From: Flammulina velutipes
Lineage: Eukaryota; Basidiomycota; Agaricomycetes; Agaricales; Physalacriaceae
Direction: 5' to 3'
Assembly (NCBI GenBank): GCA_011800155.1
Contig: JAALGH010000011.1
Location: forward strand, 558,001-622,000
Length of the DNA stretch: 64,000 nt
Shown piece by piece: positions 48,256 to 58,870 of the stretch. The notes under the pieces were generated by a model that was given only the letters and a program-made list of their open reading frames with translations, did not search any database and was not told the DNA's origin. Within the stretch, counting starts at the first letter, position 1; each line of letters opens with the position of its first letter. The translations under genes were made by a program, and so were the position numbers.

Positions 48256-49803
48256 TTAGCATGATACCTGCTCATACCCAGATACAAAGTCCCAATTAGT
48301 ATCCATCTCAACAATCCTAACATCCATCCCCTTCTCCCTCAACTCCCATAAATCTTCCACACGGCACCTATGCAAGCATCCAAAAGGCCTCCTCTTCACA
48401 TCCCTATGCCTGGGACAGCAAATCTTCACATCAACATACCGAAGGATCTTCCTCCTGTTCTCGACCATCTCCACGAAGTTGTCCCCGATAAACGACACGT
48501 TGTCCACTTCGGTAAAATCGTGAAGTACGAAACGCTCGAGTCGAGCAAGCAGTCCATCGTCGTTGCGCATCTTCTCGATCAGAGAGATTAGTCCGAGCCT
48601 GGTTACTCGATCAGGTGCAGTGGTGTACGCGAATGCCAACTCTGAAAGATGTGGAGCGCGCCTTAGGACGTCCTCGATTAGCAACGAAGGAAGCTGGCAG
48701 TTATCCAGATGCAACACGCGAATGGGAGGGTTCGAGCGCTGCAAGAACTCTTTAACCGCAGGAAGTCCTTGAACGAGGCCCGTAAAGGTGGACGTTCTCG
48801 AAGATGTCGCAATGAGAGCAAGAAACTCTAGGTTCGGGAGAGTCAAGCACTGCAGCAGCCCAACATCGCAGGTGACCAACTTCGTGAGCAATGTATGGGA
48901 TATGTAGGACGTCACGGAAGTCAGCGAATACGCTTGTCCGGGGTCTGTCTCCAGCGACCGTAGATTGGGGCATGCCTCGATGACATCCATACCGCGCCGC
49001 GCAGAGTCTATGGCAGCGTAGCTGTGATGCATCTTGACCGATGTCAGCTGCTCTCCACTAAGCAAGAGGTCGACGAATCCAATACGGTGCAAGGAAATTG
49101 TCGATAGCAGCGGGGCATGCTCAAAGACGCGCAATGGAGGAGGGGAATATGGGAAAGACCGTGCAAGGTCCAGATGAGCTTCCCCCAGCCGTGGCATTCG
49201 GTGGTCAACCGGTAACTTCGCGAGGGTGGCTTCCGTCATACGCTGGAACGATGCAAAGGACCACTGCGCATGTCGATCAACGAGAAGGGGAAGGATATCC
49301 TCTGCTAGTGGACCATCGATGAGAACGAAGCCAATGTCCACCGCGCCTGTGCGGGACAGGACCAAGCTTAGCATATCCAGCGGGCTACGACGATTCCCTG
49401 CAGCGCCGGCATCGACCTTCAACGTTCGGGACCATAGACGCGGGCAGCCGTGGAGGGCGTTCCTCCAGTTGCGAGAGACCTGTCCGATGATCCAAATATA
49501 CTCGTTGGGATTGAATATGTCGATCAAAGACGTGTTCTGAGTCCATGAAAAGATTTCCTGGAGGATCTCGAGGGGGAAACGGCGCAGCGCGGAGAGGCAT
49601 GGACGGTATATGTCTCGGGAAGCATGGAGACTAGCTTGCGTCTGACTGAGGCTCGACACAGCGGTGTCTATTTCGGCGAGAGTATCGTCGAAGGACTTTT
49701 CCCACATGGTGATATGTACCGAATCCATAGCCGATGGTGGCTGGTTGGTGGACAGCAGATGAGCCAGGTTTGGCTGAGGAGGGATTTGGAAGTTGACGTC
49801 CAT
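48256..49803 (-). CDS. F-box protein, Agaricomycete type
   Basis: A single open frame of 515 residues starting at ATG 49803. Order: polar N-terminus, helical segment (DDTLAEIDTAVSSLSQTQAS), F-box core (LSALRRFPLEILQEIFSWTQ) with GQVSRNWRNALHGCPRLW, then a leucine-rich C-terminal region ending near VSGYEQVSC. Same architecture as its neighbour at 46411, in tandem and separated by 165 bases, so both may derive from one local expansion. Predicted SCF ubiquitin ligase adaptor with unknown target. Confidence 0.8.
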   Translation of the reverse strand: MDVNFQIPPQPNLAHLLSTNQPPSAMDSVHITMWEKSFDDTLAEIDTAVSSLSQTQASLHASRDIYRPCLSALRRFPLEILQEIFSWTQNTSLIDIFNPNEYIWIIGQVSRNWRNALHGCPRLWSRTLKVDAGAAGNRRSPLDMLSLVLSRTGAVDIGFVLIDGPLAEDILPLLVDRHAQWSFASFQRMTEATLAKLPVDHRMPRLGEAHLDLARSFPYSPPPLRVFEHAPLLSTISLHRIGFVDLLLSGEQLTSVKMHHSYAAIDSARRGMDVIEACPNLRSLETDPGQAYSLTSVTSYISHTLLTKLVTCDVGLLQCLTLPNLEFLALIATSSRTSTFTGLVQGLPAVKEFLQRSNPPIRVLHLDNCQLPSLLIEDVLRRAPHLSELAFAYTTAPDRVTRLGLISLIEKMRNDDGLLARLERFVLHDFTEVDNVSFIGDNFVEMVENRRKILRYVDVKICCPRHRDVKRRPFGCLHRCRVEDLWELREKGMDVRIVEMDTNWDFVSGYEQVSC

Positions 49804-50164
49804 GGCGGTATAATTGGAAGTTCTGAAAGTCGGTTACGCTCGTTATGTATCTTGGTCAAGTTCATTGTTCCCAAAGAGACACTTTGTTGGGTCTGTCGTC
49901 GGGGCTTTCATTGTTCTTTACCGCTGTCCTGAGTGGCAAAATTGAGTCATGTTTGAAAAGGAGATACCAAAACTCACCAGTTTCAGCGCTAGTGGCGTCC
50001 GTAGTGAATGCAATGCGATGATTCCGATGACAGTTGAAAGAAACCTTTCAGAATATTCCCACGGAGGTTTATGTCCCTTTGATATCAGTTCTTTCAGTCG
50101 GTCAAGATCCTTACCGCCCAAAATGCCTCAGAAAAATACATATATTAATTTCTTCATGACTACC
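49804..50164. other. Intergenic region
   Basis: Upstream of the F-box gene and downstream of the polyol dehydrogenase. No supported gene. Confidence 0.4.
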
Positions 50165-51388
50165 TTACGCACCCTCAGTACCTACAATTACCTTGATCAC
50201 TAGTTTGCCATTCTCATCCTTGCCCTTGGTCATCGCCTCAAACGCAGTGCTAACCGTCTCCGCCGTAAGAGGTACCCGATGCGTCACAATATCTGAGATA
50301 GCTGGAAGTTTGCCTAGATTTGAACGCGTCAAACACAATATCCTTGCGCGATTTAGAAACGACTCACCACCAGCTAGCAGATCCAAGGCCTCCTTGTACG
50401 TATTGGCGTACCGGAAACTCCCAAGGATGTCCACCTCTCTCGTCGCAGCATTGCTTACAGGGATCAAAGCGTTTGGGGTACCCATTCCGATTAACAAGAC
50501 CTTTCCGCCAGTTTTTGCGCTCTGTGTAAAAATGTCAGAATGATGAGGAAACGACAAGACGCAAGTAGAACGCACGTAGATAGCCATTTGGATACACGCC
50601 TCCGCCCCGGTACACTCGAAGACGATATCGTTATCACTCCCAAACTTTTCTGCCACCTCGCGACTGTGCTCAAGCCCTTCGAGCCCTTTGAGAGGCGAAG
50701 GAGTCAAGCAGTATATCGTCCCCGCTAGTCCTTTCGCTTTGGCGAACTCGAGACGCTCCGGATTTATGTCCACCATCGCAATATTCTCCAGGGGGACACC
50801 TTTACCGATAGCCGTCGACGCCGCCAACAACCCGATCGCCCCAGCACCAAACACCAGAACCTTCTGCCGTGGCTTGGAACCAAGCGCCGCTCTCCGCGAC
50901 GCGTGAATAAGCACAGACAGCGGCTCCGCCATCGCCCCCATCTCACACGACACGCCCTCCGGGAGCGGGTAGACGAGTCGCGCGAGGTGGTTTATCTTGC
51001 CTTGGAGCGTTCCGTCGAGATGGGGGAACGTCTTGGCGCTGCTCCGGAAGCTCATGCCAGAGCAGAGGTTGTACCGATCTGCGGAGCAGTACTCGCATGT
51101 TTCGCAGCAGGTGCCGGCTTCGATGGCGACGTGTTGGCCGGGTTGGAGGTGTGTGACACCAGGACCGACGGCGGTGATGACACCGGCGGCTTCGTGGCCT
51201 AGGACTAGGGGGGCTTTTACTTGGAATGCGCCATTGCGGTTGTGGACGTAGTAGTGGAGATCGCTCCCGCAGAGACCAGTTGCCAGGACAGATATCTGGA
51301 CGTGGTTGGCCGGAGGAGGGTCGATTGGGCGGGATACAAGTCGCAAGTCGCGAGCACCATGGAGGACTAGAGATGATGTTGATTCCAT
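50165..51388 (-). CDS. Zinc-dependent polyol dehydrogenase (xylitol/sorbitol/arabitol type)
   Basis: Three exons with two 54-base introns that are stop-free and divisible by three, so the frame runs through them. Spliced length is 371 residues. Medium-chain dehydrogenase features: catalytic zinc Cys in TGLCGSDLHYY, GHEAAGVITAVGPGV, the structural zinc loop with four Cys (CETCEYCSADRYNLC), the Rossmann motif VFGAGAIGLLAA, and Asp in VDINPERLEF at the end of the second strand, which favours NAD+ over NADP+. It probably oxidises xylitol, L-arabitol or sorbitol in pentose or polyol catabolism. Substrate choice cannot be fixed from sequence, so no symbol is given. The ATG at 51388 places the N-terminus as in family members. 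Confidence 0.88.
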   Translation of the reverse strand: MESTSSLVLHGARDLRLVSRPIDPPPANHVQISVLATGLCGSDLHYYVHNRNGAFQVKAPLVLGHEAAGVITAVGPGVTHLQPGQHVAIEAGTCCETCEYCSADRYNLCSGMSFRSSAKTFPHLDGTLQGKINHLARLVYPLPEGVSCEMGAMAEPLSVLIHASRRAALGSKPRQKVLVFGAGAIGLLAASTAIGKGVPLENIAMVDINPERLEFAKAKGLAGTIYCLTPSPLKGLEGLEHSREVAEKFGSDNDIVFECTGAEACIQMAIYVRSTCVLSFPHHSDIFTQSAKTGGKVLLIGMGTPNALIPVSNAATREVDILGSFRYANTYKEALDLLAGGESFLNRARILCLTRSNLGKLPAISDIVTHRVPLTAETVSTAFEAMTKGKDENGKLVIKVIVGTEGA

Positions 51389-51897
51389 TTAAACGGGTCT
51401 CAACGTACGGACTTTAGATTGGCATCTCTTTTATATAGTCCCGGGCCGGAAATCCGATCTAAGAAAGTTTGTCAAATCGAACTTGGTTGACAATCCCAAA
51501 CTCAACGATCTTCAAAAACTCTTGCGGTTGTAGGCGTGAAACGATGGTTATGGTCCGGTTGTAGGCGGAGGAAACAGATACTAATCACGTGGGCCGGAAC
51601 GTTGAATCGGTGCCCGGACCGACGTTTGCGCCACACAGCTGCTGCGCTCTGCAACGCTGAAGGACGATCTGCTAACCTCAAGATTTCGAAAAACATTATC
51701 AATTATACGTAGGCAAAACATAAGATATAGAAAGCAGTTTACAGAGCAGAGCGGAAATAGTCAAGAAAGAGGTAACAGAGGATAAGCCACGCAAACGCCT
51801 CTGATCGAAGGAAGAGGAAGCGGTACTTGTCGTCGAAGAAGATGGGAGAAGAGTAACATGTATCTGACTGAGTGATGACGTAGACGAAGATACAATA
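51389..51897. other. Intergenic region
   Basis: Upstream region of the polyol dehydrogenase and 3' flank of the secreted repeat protein. Short frames only. Confidence 0.4.
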
Positions 51898-53019
51898 TCA
51901 GAGGGAGGAATCAAAGACCTCAACCTTCATGGCGTTGACTGGGGTCGTCGAAGACGAAGACGGATCGATGAAAGTGGAAGCGTCTTCAGATTCAGATGTG
52001 TCTTGCGCGGCGTTCGCAGTTGGGTCGTTTGAGGGCGCAGTGACGGTGGAGGTAACAGTTTCAGTTTCAGTAACCAACGTCGATGAAGAATCTTCCTCGT
52101 CCTGGGCGCTCTGGCCCTCCGCGGCGGTCGCAGTTGGGTCATTAGAGGATGCAGTAACAGTGGATGTGACAGTTTCTGTGATAGTAGCCAACGTCGATGA
52201 AGAGTCTTCTTGGTCCTCCGCGGCGATTGTGGTTGGGTCATTTGAGGGCGCAGTCACGGTGGAGGTAACAGTTTCGGTGACAGTAGCCAACGTCGATGAA
52301 GAATCTTCCTCCTCCTCCTCCTGAGCGCTCTGGCTGTCTCCCTCCTGATTACTGGAGGTGGAAACGAGCATCACGTTTTCCGTCTGACCAGCATCCCGAG
52401 CACTCAGAGTAGAAGAACCACTCTCCATATCCACCGAATCTCCGTCTGCGACACTACCACGCCGGGGGATGTTAGGAAAAGGGGGAGAGACGAGGCCATT
52501 GGCGTTATGTGCGGGCACCAGCGAAGACGAACGGCGATCTTGGATATGAATATGCTCCCCAACGCCGTTCACGATGATCTTGTCGGCCCAATGGTGACGG
52601 TTATCATGATCGACGATATGAATGTGGTCGTCCTCGCCATTAACGATGATATTGCCATGGTCTCGACGAATGGAACGGCGAGAGTAGCGGCCTCGCTGAA
52701 AGAAAACTTGGTTGGCGTGACGAGCGAATTGAGCATCTTCGTGTCTCTTGAGAAACTGCGTCAGAAAATATAAATCAGGACGAAAGACGAGTGAACAGAC
52801 CTGTCTATATTCCTTTTCGACCTTGTGTTTCTGCCCGCCTTTCTTCCTACGCTGCACCTGAAGAGGAAGAGGAAGAGCGCGAGCTTCGGATCGAGATGTC
52901 GTCCCAGACGCGATAGCCGGCTGAGAAGGGTACGCAGGCAAGGCGATGGCATCGACAGAGTTCAGAGCGACAAGAGAGGCGACGGCGAGGACAGCAAAAC
53001 GCGTAGTAAGATGAACCAT
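51898..53019 (-). CDS. Secreted Ser/Thr-rich repeat protein
   Basis: The ATG at 53019 starts a signal peptide (FAVLAVASLVALNSVDA). A basic segment (QRRKKGGQKHKVEKEY) precedes a 45-base stop-free likely intron (about 52754-52798), and then comes a charged His-rich region with two copies of a short motif (IIVNGEDDHIHIVD, IIVNGVGEHIHIQD). The C-terminal part has three tandem repeats of about 33 residues centred on TETVTSTVTAPSNDPT with acidic Gln/Glu spacers, a Ser/Thr-rich pattern expected to be O-glycosylated. Spliced length is about 358 residues, or 373 if the intron is retained. No enzyme domain or GPI signal was recognised. The role, perhaps cell wall or matrix, is inference. Confidence 0.7.
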   Translation of the reverse strand: MVHLTTRFAVLAVASLVALNSVDAIALPAYPSQPAIASGTTSRSEARALPLPLQVQRRKKGGQKHKVEKEYRQVCSLVFRPDLYFLTQFLKRHEDAQFARHANQVFFQRGRYSRRSIRRDHGNIIVNGEDDHIHIVDHDNRHHWADKIIVNGVGEHIHIQDRRSSSLVPAHNANGLVSPPFPNIPRRGSVADGDSVDMESGSSTLSARDAGQTENVMLVSTSSNQEGDSQSAQEEEEEDSSSTLATVTETVTSTVTAPSNDPTTIAAEDQEDSSSTLATITETVTSTVTASSNDPTATAAEGQSAQDEEDSSSTLVTETETVTSTVTAPSNDPTANAAQDTSESEDASTFIDPSSSSTTPVNAMKVEVFDSSL

Positions 53020-53469
53020 GATGAATGGTATGAGAGATTAGAGGTGTAGATAGATTGGGATTATGTGCAGGCAGAGTAGATGTGACGATCACCAGGACCG
53101 GTCGATTATGTGAGAGTAGGATGGAAAGAAGGAATGGGCGTGGCGTTATCTTCTCCATCTATATATACTGGGCGTGGCGTTGTTTGCCTTCATTTGGTCC
53201 AGCTCGTTTTAATAAAAGCGTGCGCATTCGGCTTGGTATTGTCCGGGAGCATCAGGATCCTATGGCTGCCTAAATGCCAATAGATCACAGTAAACGAGTA
53301 AGCACTGTCGCGTTCTGGTCGCGGTCAATGGCAGAGATGTGTGTTTATGTAAGCTAGTACGTACTTCAAGTTAGAGGTCTCTTTCCTCCCTCATCCTTTC
53401 GTGGAAACCACCACTCTCGAAGCTCTGGACACAACGACATTTTATATTTCCGTTGCGAACGATGACTAC
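53020..53469. other. Intergenic region at inner edge of right arm
   Basis: Holds the promoter of the secreted protein gene. No gene. The homology with the left arm begins just beyond, at the 3' end of the PP2C-like copy. Confidence 0.4.
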
Positions 53470-53494
53470 TTACTGTATTCGACGATGAAAAGCC

Positions 53495-54803
53495 CTAGTG
53501 GAATTGTACAATAACCACTGAAATGTCATCGCGTTCAGCCATTTCCTTTTCCATCGTCTCCAGATCCGTCACTCCAAAGATCAAGTTCTTGATCATACTC
53601 TCTGCAACGTTCTCCCCACTAAAGATACAGTCGTATTTCGAATCAGATACCCCGTTAGCAAGGGATACCAGGATATCCCAACGCTCGTCTATGGGCATGA
53701 GTGGAGGCATGCAATCCCGCAGGCCGTCAGATGCGAAGACGAGCATGTCGCCTTTGATTAGCTCGTGGCATTGGATGCCGGGTACGTTGGACATGTATGG
53801 CATGTTGACATGGCCCTCTTCTTTCCATTGCGCCCACATCGCAGGAGAGCTGACTCGTGGTGAGATATTTGTTGATCTCTTCTGAACACTTCCTCATCTG
53901 TCAATTAGACAGTCCCTTTATAGATCCACACTAAGCCTCGCGATGCAATGGAGAAAGGTGCTTTGAGTTGGTGATCGCCAAGCGCTGTGAATGATGTCAA
54001 TATAAACGAGAGGAGGTTATAGTATAGGATATAGTGACCTCGCGTGACACTCAGCCGACCCATGAGATAACCATACTGAATGATACCCTCCTCACCCGGG
54101 TGCTCTCGATTGATTCTTTCCACTTCCTCTGCGTTGCTGGCATTGTGGTGTGAGCTTAGCATGATTGGAACCCATTTACCGTCCTGCTTGCGTCCACATA
54201 CTAGGTACGATTAGAATCATTTTTGGAAATATGAATCTCACCTGCATCAGAATCACCCAACGACGCGACCCATACATGCGTCCTCGCCTTATTTATAAAC
54301 GCGATGAGAGCGGTCGACCCAACAATCGCCCGTCGGGCAATCTGGAAAGTTGGGTCGCCTTTGTACCCAATAACCCCATAGACATACCCTCCGTCGGTGC
54401 CCCACTTCTCATCGGTAAAGTCTTCGTTATCATCGAACTGGTCAGTAAAGCGAAGGAGAGAGTTGTCGAATTCCTGAATCTCCGTCTTCATGATATTGGG
54501 TATATCAAGAAAGCCACTGGCAGTATCTGTAGAAATACGATCGGCGATGGCGCGGGGAAGTATGGATGAGGCATACTCTGACACTTCATCTGTGTAATGC
54601 CCTTCAGAATAAAAGTGAGAACAGAGGAAGCGAGAGGCTAATTTGAACGCACCGTCGAAAATAGCGATCATGGTGCCGTGTTCGAACTCGAAAACGGTGG
54701 TTCGGTCCTCGTTCTTTGTCTGCAATGTGGCTTGCTGGATTGACATGCCCTCGACGTCGAAAGATAGTTTTGTCGCCATGCTATCATAGAGTGCGTCGAC
54801 CAT
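53495..54803 (-). pseudogene. PP2C-like phosphatase copy A, interrupted
   Basis: Exons 54803-54653, 54601-54242, 54200-54039 and a last exon from 53984 match copies B and C. Exons 1-3 are open and carry IAIFDGH, VWVASLGDSDAG, a VCGRKQDG junction and LSVTRALGD. In the last exon, after GLVWIYKG, about 50 extra bases with a stop (gtctaattgacag, about 53870-53915) replace the short segment present in B and C, and the frame resumes at MWAQWKEEGH. I found no GT-AG pair that restores phase, so the copy is probably broken, although an extra intron cannot be fully excluded. The distal part keeps LVFASDGLRD and RDDISVVIV, which would be lost. Confidence 0.65.
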
Positions 54804-55336
54804 GGTGGACGATGAGCAAGGGTCCTCTAATCGGAGATAGAATCATCGATTTCTGTGTGCGCTTCTTTAGGCGCCGCTGGAGAGCCGTCAACGGTAATTC
54901 CAGGAATACGGATATGGACTCACGAGCACATACAAGGAAAAGTCGAATGTGCTTTTTGCAAGTTCTAGATGTGCGGAAAGCCTAGGACGCGCGCTTAAAA
55001 ATTACATAGCCTCTTTCCAAGTCTTGACTTGACTTTTATTCCTGAAGACTGAACATCAGGGCCTGGATATGTCTCTGTGATTTGGAGCAGGAGTGCATGG
55101 ATGGAGGCAGAGTTGAGAGAGTAATTGCCGAACGCGGTTGGCGGTGTCGTCCTTCCTACGGATGTCTAGCAGAAATTTCACCAAGAGACAAGGACCGATG
55201 GTACCAATGGGCGCGCTTCCAGGGAGAGGGCGTCAGAACGAGATATTTCCGTGAACGATATCGAAGTCAAGTCGAGGTTAATGGTAAAGAGGCATATTTA
55301 CGTAAGCCAATTTTTCGGTATTCGATGATAGCTGCT
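54804..55336. other. Spacer between PP2C-like copies A and B
   Basis: Contains the upstream region of copy A. A frame at 55082-55489 (plus) partly overlaps copy B and is not supported as a gene. Confidence 0.4.
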
Positions 55337-56603
55337 TTACTTGAACTGCACAATAACTACGGAGATATCGTCGCGCACCGCATGCATCTCCTTCTCCATC
55401 TTCTCCAGATCCTTTCCAAAAAGCGCATTCCTAATCAGAGCTTCCGCCAGATTGTCCCCATCGGTAATACATTCGTGTCCGAGACGTGAGTCAAACACCC
55501 CATTGGCAAACGATATCAAGATATTCCAACGTTCATCGGCGGCCATAAGTAGAGGCAGAGAATCCTTCAGGCCGTCTGACGCGAAGACGAGCATGTCGCC
55601 TTTGACTAGCTCGTGACATTGGATGTCGGGTACGTTTGACATGTAGGGCATGTTGACATGACCTTCCTCTTTCCACCTCGTCCAATCCACGTTAGCGATA
55701 GGAGCTCTATAGATCCACCTCAAGCCTCGCGATGCAATGGAGAATGGAGCTTTGAGCTGGAAGTCACCGAGCGCTGCGATGGATGTCAGTATATCCGCGT
55801 CGTGCGTGTTCATCTATAAGACTAACCTCGTGTGACACTAAGCCAACCCATGAGACGATCATACTGGATGATACCCTCTTCACCTGGGTGCTCTCGACTG
55901 ATTCTTTCCAGCTCCTCCGTGTTGCTGGCGTTGTGGCGCGAGCTTAGCATGATCGGAACCCACTTTCCGTCCTGCATGCGCCCACAAACTAGGTTGCATT
56001 AAAATTGTATCCAAAAATTTGGAGATTAAGTCTCACCTGCATCAGAGTCACCCAAAGACGCGACCCATACGTGTGTCCTAGCTTTGTTGATAAACGCGAT
56101 GAGAGCCGTCGACCCAACAATCGCTCGCCGAGCAATCTGAAAAGTAGGATCGCCTTTGTATCCAATAACGCCATAGATATTCCCTCCATGATCCCACCAC
56201 TCGTCGGAAAAGTCTTCATTCGCCTCGAACTGGTCGGTAAAACCTCGCAGTAGAGAGTTGTCGAATTCCTGGATCTCCGTCTTCATGATGTGGGGAATGT
56301 CCGGAACTCCACTAAAGGCAATATCCGTGGAAATGTGGTCGGCGATAGCGCGGGGGAGTATGGACGAGGCGTACTCTGAGACTTCATCCGTTTCATGACC
56401 TGTTGATAAGTGGCTGATCAGTAACTATACAAGCGGACCGCTTGGGACATACCGTCAAAAATAGTGATCACGGTGCCGTGTTCGAACTCGAAAACGGTCG
56501 TACGATCCTCTTTTTTCGTCTGCAACGTAGCTTGCTGAATCGACATGCCCTCGACGTCAATCGCTAGTTTCGTCGCCATGCTATCATAGATTGCGTCGGC
56601 CAT
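55337..56603 (-). CDS. PP2C-like Ser/Thr phosphatase copy B, intact
   Basis: Exons 56603-56453, 56399-56037, 55988-55827 and 55773-55337 total 1113 bases, giving 370 residues. PP2C (PPM) motifs in order: KKEDRTTVFEFEHG, ITIFDGH (Asp across splice 1), ALIAFINKARTHVWVASLGD, SDAV-CGR across splice 2, LSVTRALGD across splice 3, GDMLVFASDGLKD and RDDISVVIVQ. The metal-ligand Asp residues of the core are present, so a Mn/Mg-dependent Ser/Thr phosphatase activity is plausible. It resembles the pyruvate dehydrogenase phosphatase branch. No targeting peptide was seen before the ATG at 56603. The FDGH motif is followed by ETDEVS, not by the common GG. Tandem with copies A and C, same strand. Confidence 0.82.
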
Positions 56604-56761
56604 GGTGGGCGATGTGCAGGTGTGCTTCAGTCGGAGATCCAATCCTGATTCGTGTGGAATCAGCCTGCGCTTCTTTAGGCGCCACGGCGCTGGAGAGCCG
56701 TCAACGGTGGAACGAGTCCGACGGTCGACGCTGCTATTTCAGAATTCGACAACAGTTCTTG

Positions 56762-58032
56762 CTATTTGAACTGCACGATGACCACAGATATATCGTCGCG
56801 CACCGCATGCATCTCCTTCTCCATCTTCTCCAAATCCTTTCCAAAAAGTGCGTTTTTTATCAGAATTTCTGCCAGATTCTCCCCATCGGAGATACATTCG
56901 TGTCCGAGACGTGAGTCAAATACCCCATTGGCGAAGGATATCAGGATATCCCAGCGCTCGTCGTCGGTCATGGGTAGAGGCAGAGAATCCTTCAGGCCGT
57001 CAGACGCGAAGACCAACATGTCACCTTTGTCTAGCTCGTGACATTGGATGTCGGGTACGTTGGACATGTAGGGCATGTTGACATGGCCTTCTTCTTTCCA
57101 TTGAACCCATACCATGGGAGGGACTTCAGCTTTATAGATCCACGCCAAGCCTCGCGATGCAACGGAGAACGGCGCTTTGATTTGGAAGTCACCGAGTGCT
57201 GCGAACTATATCAGTATACATCCACGTCGTGTGTGTTCATTCACGACACTAACCTCGGGTGACACTCAACCATCCCATAAGACGGCCATACTGGATGATA
57301 CCCTCTTCACCAGGGTGCTCTCGGTTGATTCTATCCACTTCCTCTGGGTTGCTGGCATTATGGCGTGAGCTTAGCATGATCGGAACCCATTTGCCGTCCT
57401 GCATGCGTCCACACACTAGGTACGATTATGTTTAGCTCCAAAATTTTGGAAATATGGTCTCACCTGCATCGCAATCACCCAAAGACGCGACCCACACATG
57501 CGTCCTAGCTTTGTTGATAAACGCGATGAGAGCCGTCGACCCAACAATCGCTCGACGAGCAATCTGAAAAGTAGGATCGCCTTTGTATCCAATAACGCCA
57601 TAGATATTCCCTCCATGATCCCACCACTCGTCGGAAAAGTCCTCATTCTCCTCGAACTGGTCGGTAAAACCTCGAAGAAGAGAGTTGTCGAATTCCTGGA
57701 TCTCCGTCTTCATGATGTGGGGAATATCGGGGATATCATCATCAGTCGTATCCGCGGAAATGCGATTGGCGATGGTGCGAGGAAGTATTGATGAGGCGTA
57801 CTCAGATACTTCATCCGTTAAATGGCCTTTTGACAATAAAGCATGGGTCAGTATGCAAGGGAAGGACCACTTTGGACGCACCATCAAAAATAGCAATCAT
57901 GGTGCCGTGTTCGAACTCGAAAACGGTCGTACGATCCTCGTTTTTCGTCTGCAACGTAGCTTGCTGGATTGTCATGCCCTCAACGTCAATAGTTTGTTTT
58001 GTCGCCATGCTATCATAGATTGCGTTGGCCAT
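56762..58032 (-). CDS. PP2C-like Ser/Thr phosphatase copy C, intact
   Basis: Exons 58032-57882, 57826-57464, 57415-57254 and 57198-56762 again total 1113 bases and 370 residues, with exon lengths identical to copy B. Motifs: KNEDRTTVFEFEHG, IAIFDGHLTDEVSEYAS, VWVASLGDCDAV, LGDFQIKAPFS, LVFASDGLKDSLP, RDDISVVIVQFK. The Asp-rich loop in exon 2 (ADTTDDDIPDIP) differs among the copies. It lies 159 bases upstream of copy B's start. Copies B and C are closer to each other than to A in the last exon, so the array probably grew in two steps. Substrates unknown. Confidence 0.82.
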
Positions 58033-58449
58033 GGTGGATGATGTGCAGGTGTCCTTCAGTCGGAGATCCAATCGTCGGTTTGTGTGGAATCGATTTACAC
58101 TTCTTTTAGGCGCCGCGGCGCTGAGGAGCCGTCAATGGTGGGTCCAGCGATGCGGAGATAGACTCACAATACCAAGCCATTCCAGAGACTTGATTGAAAA
58201 GATTGCAGGGAAAGATTGCTTTGTCGCGGTGTCCTCGTAGAGTGGGGCAGTCATGACTCATGGTAATGGTGGTAGACGAAACGAAGTAAAATGTTTCAAC
58301 CCCACAGATCTTGTTTTTCCGTCTGAAAAAAGTAGGTTCCTTTCAGCACGGACTCCAGCTTTATTCCTGAAGACTGAACATGATTAAGCTGCGAAAATCA
58401 TTGTATTTAGAGCAGTAACACATGCTAGTTGGCAATGCTAACCTGTCAA
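58033..58449. other. Upstream region of PP2C-like copy C
   Basis: Contains sequence also found upstream of the other copies (ctttaggcgcc...ggag.gccgtcaa, at about 24600, 54870, 56680 and 58100), so the duplicated unit includes its promoter region. Confidence 0.45.
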
Positions 58450-58565
58450 GAAGAGATTCCGCCTGGCAGATATGAGTCGAGGATACCAGCAAGTGTATTC
58501 CTTATTTTCCGATGATGAGGGCGCCAGAATAGGGAGATATCGCCAACGAGTTGAGCCATGGTCCG
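58450..58565 (-). pseudogene. Fragment of Vps3/Vps39-like gene
   Basis: The reverse strand reads atggctcaactcg, atatctccctattctggcgc, cctcatcatcgg, matching the first exon at 26228 (atggctcactcg, atatttcctcgttctggcgt, cctcgttctcgg). Only about 100 bases are recognisable. Mirror partner of 24231-24420. Confidence 0.6.
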
Positions 58566-58589
58566 TCGCGGTCAACGTTAGAGAGGATA

Positions 58590-58870
58590 ATATTTACGTA
58601 AGCCATAGATTTTTCCCGCAGGCTTTCATGTTGTATAAACTCGAACCTCTCGACAACGAACCAAAAATTGACTGGGAGACCTATCAAAAGACCCACACAT
58701 TTTCTGGTTGCTTCGAAATCGAAATGCAGTTCATATGGTGGCGCTGAGGCAATTGTTCTTGGAACAGGCCTACAGTTTTACCGACGACGAAGGGACCTTG
58801 ATATTATCCGGCTTCTCATATCTCTATCACGAAGCCGCCGAAAGCTGAGATATTTTCAGGTGTGTAACAA
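58590..58870 (+). pseudogene. Rab-GAP 5' fragment
   Basis: The plus strand reads LEPLDNEPKIDWETYQK, TFSGCFEIEMQFIWW, then a degraded second exon and ...RKLRYFQ. It matches TBC exons 1-3 with deletions and a stop. It is head to head with the Vps3-like fragment, mirroring 23941-24420. The stretch 58871-59549 has no supported gene. Confidence 0.65.

Noticed and set aside
51927..52324. Plus-strand 131-codon frame with Val/Ser repeats
   Set aside because: It is the complementary strand of the repeat region of the secreted protein.
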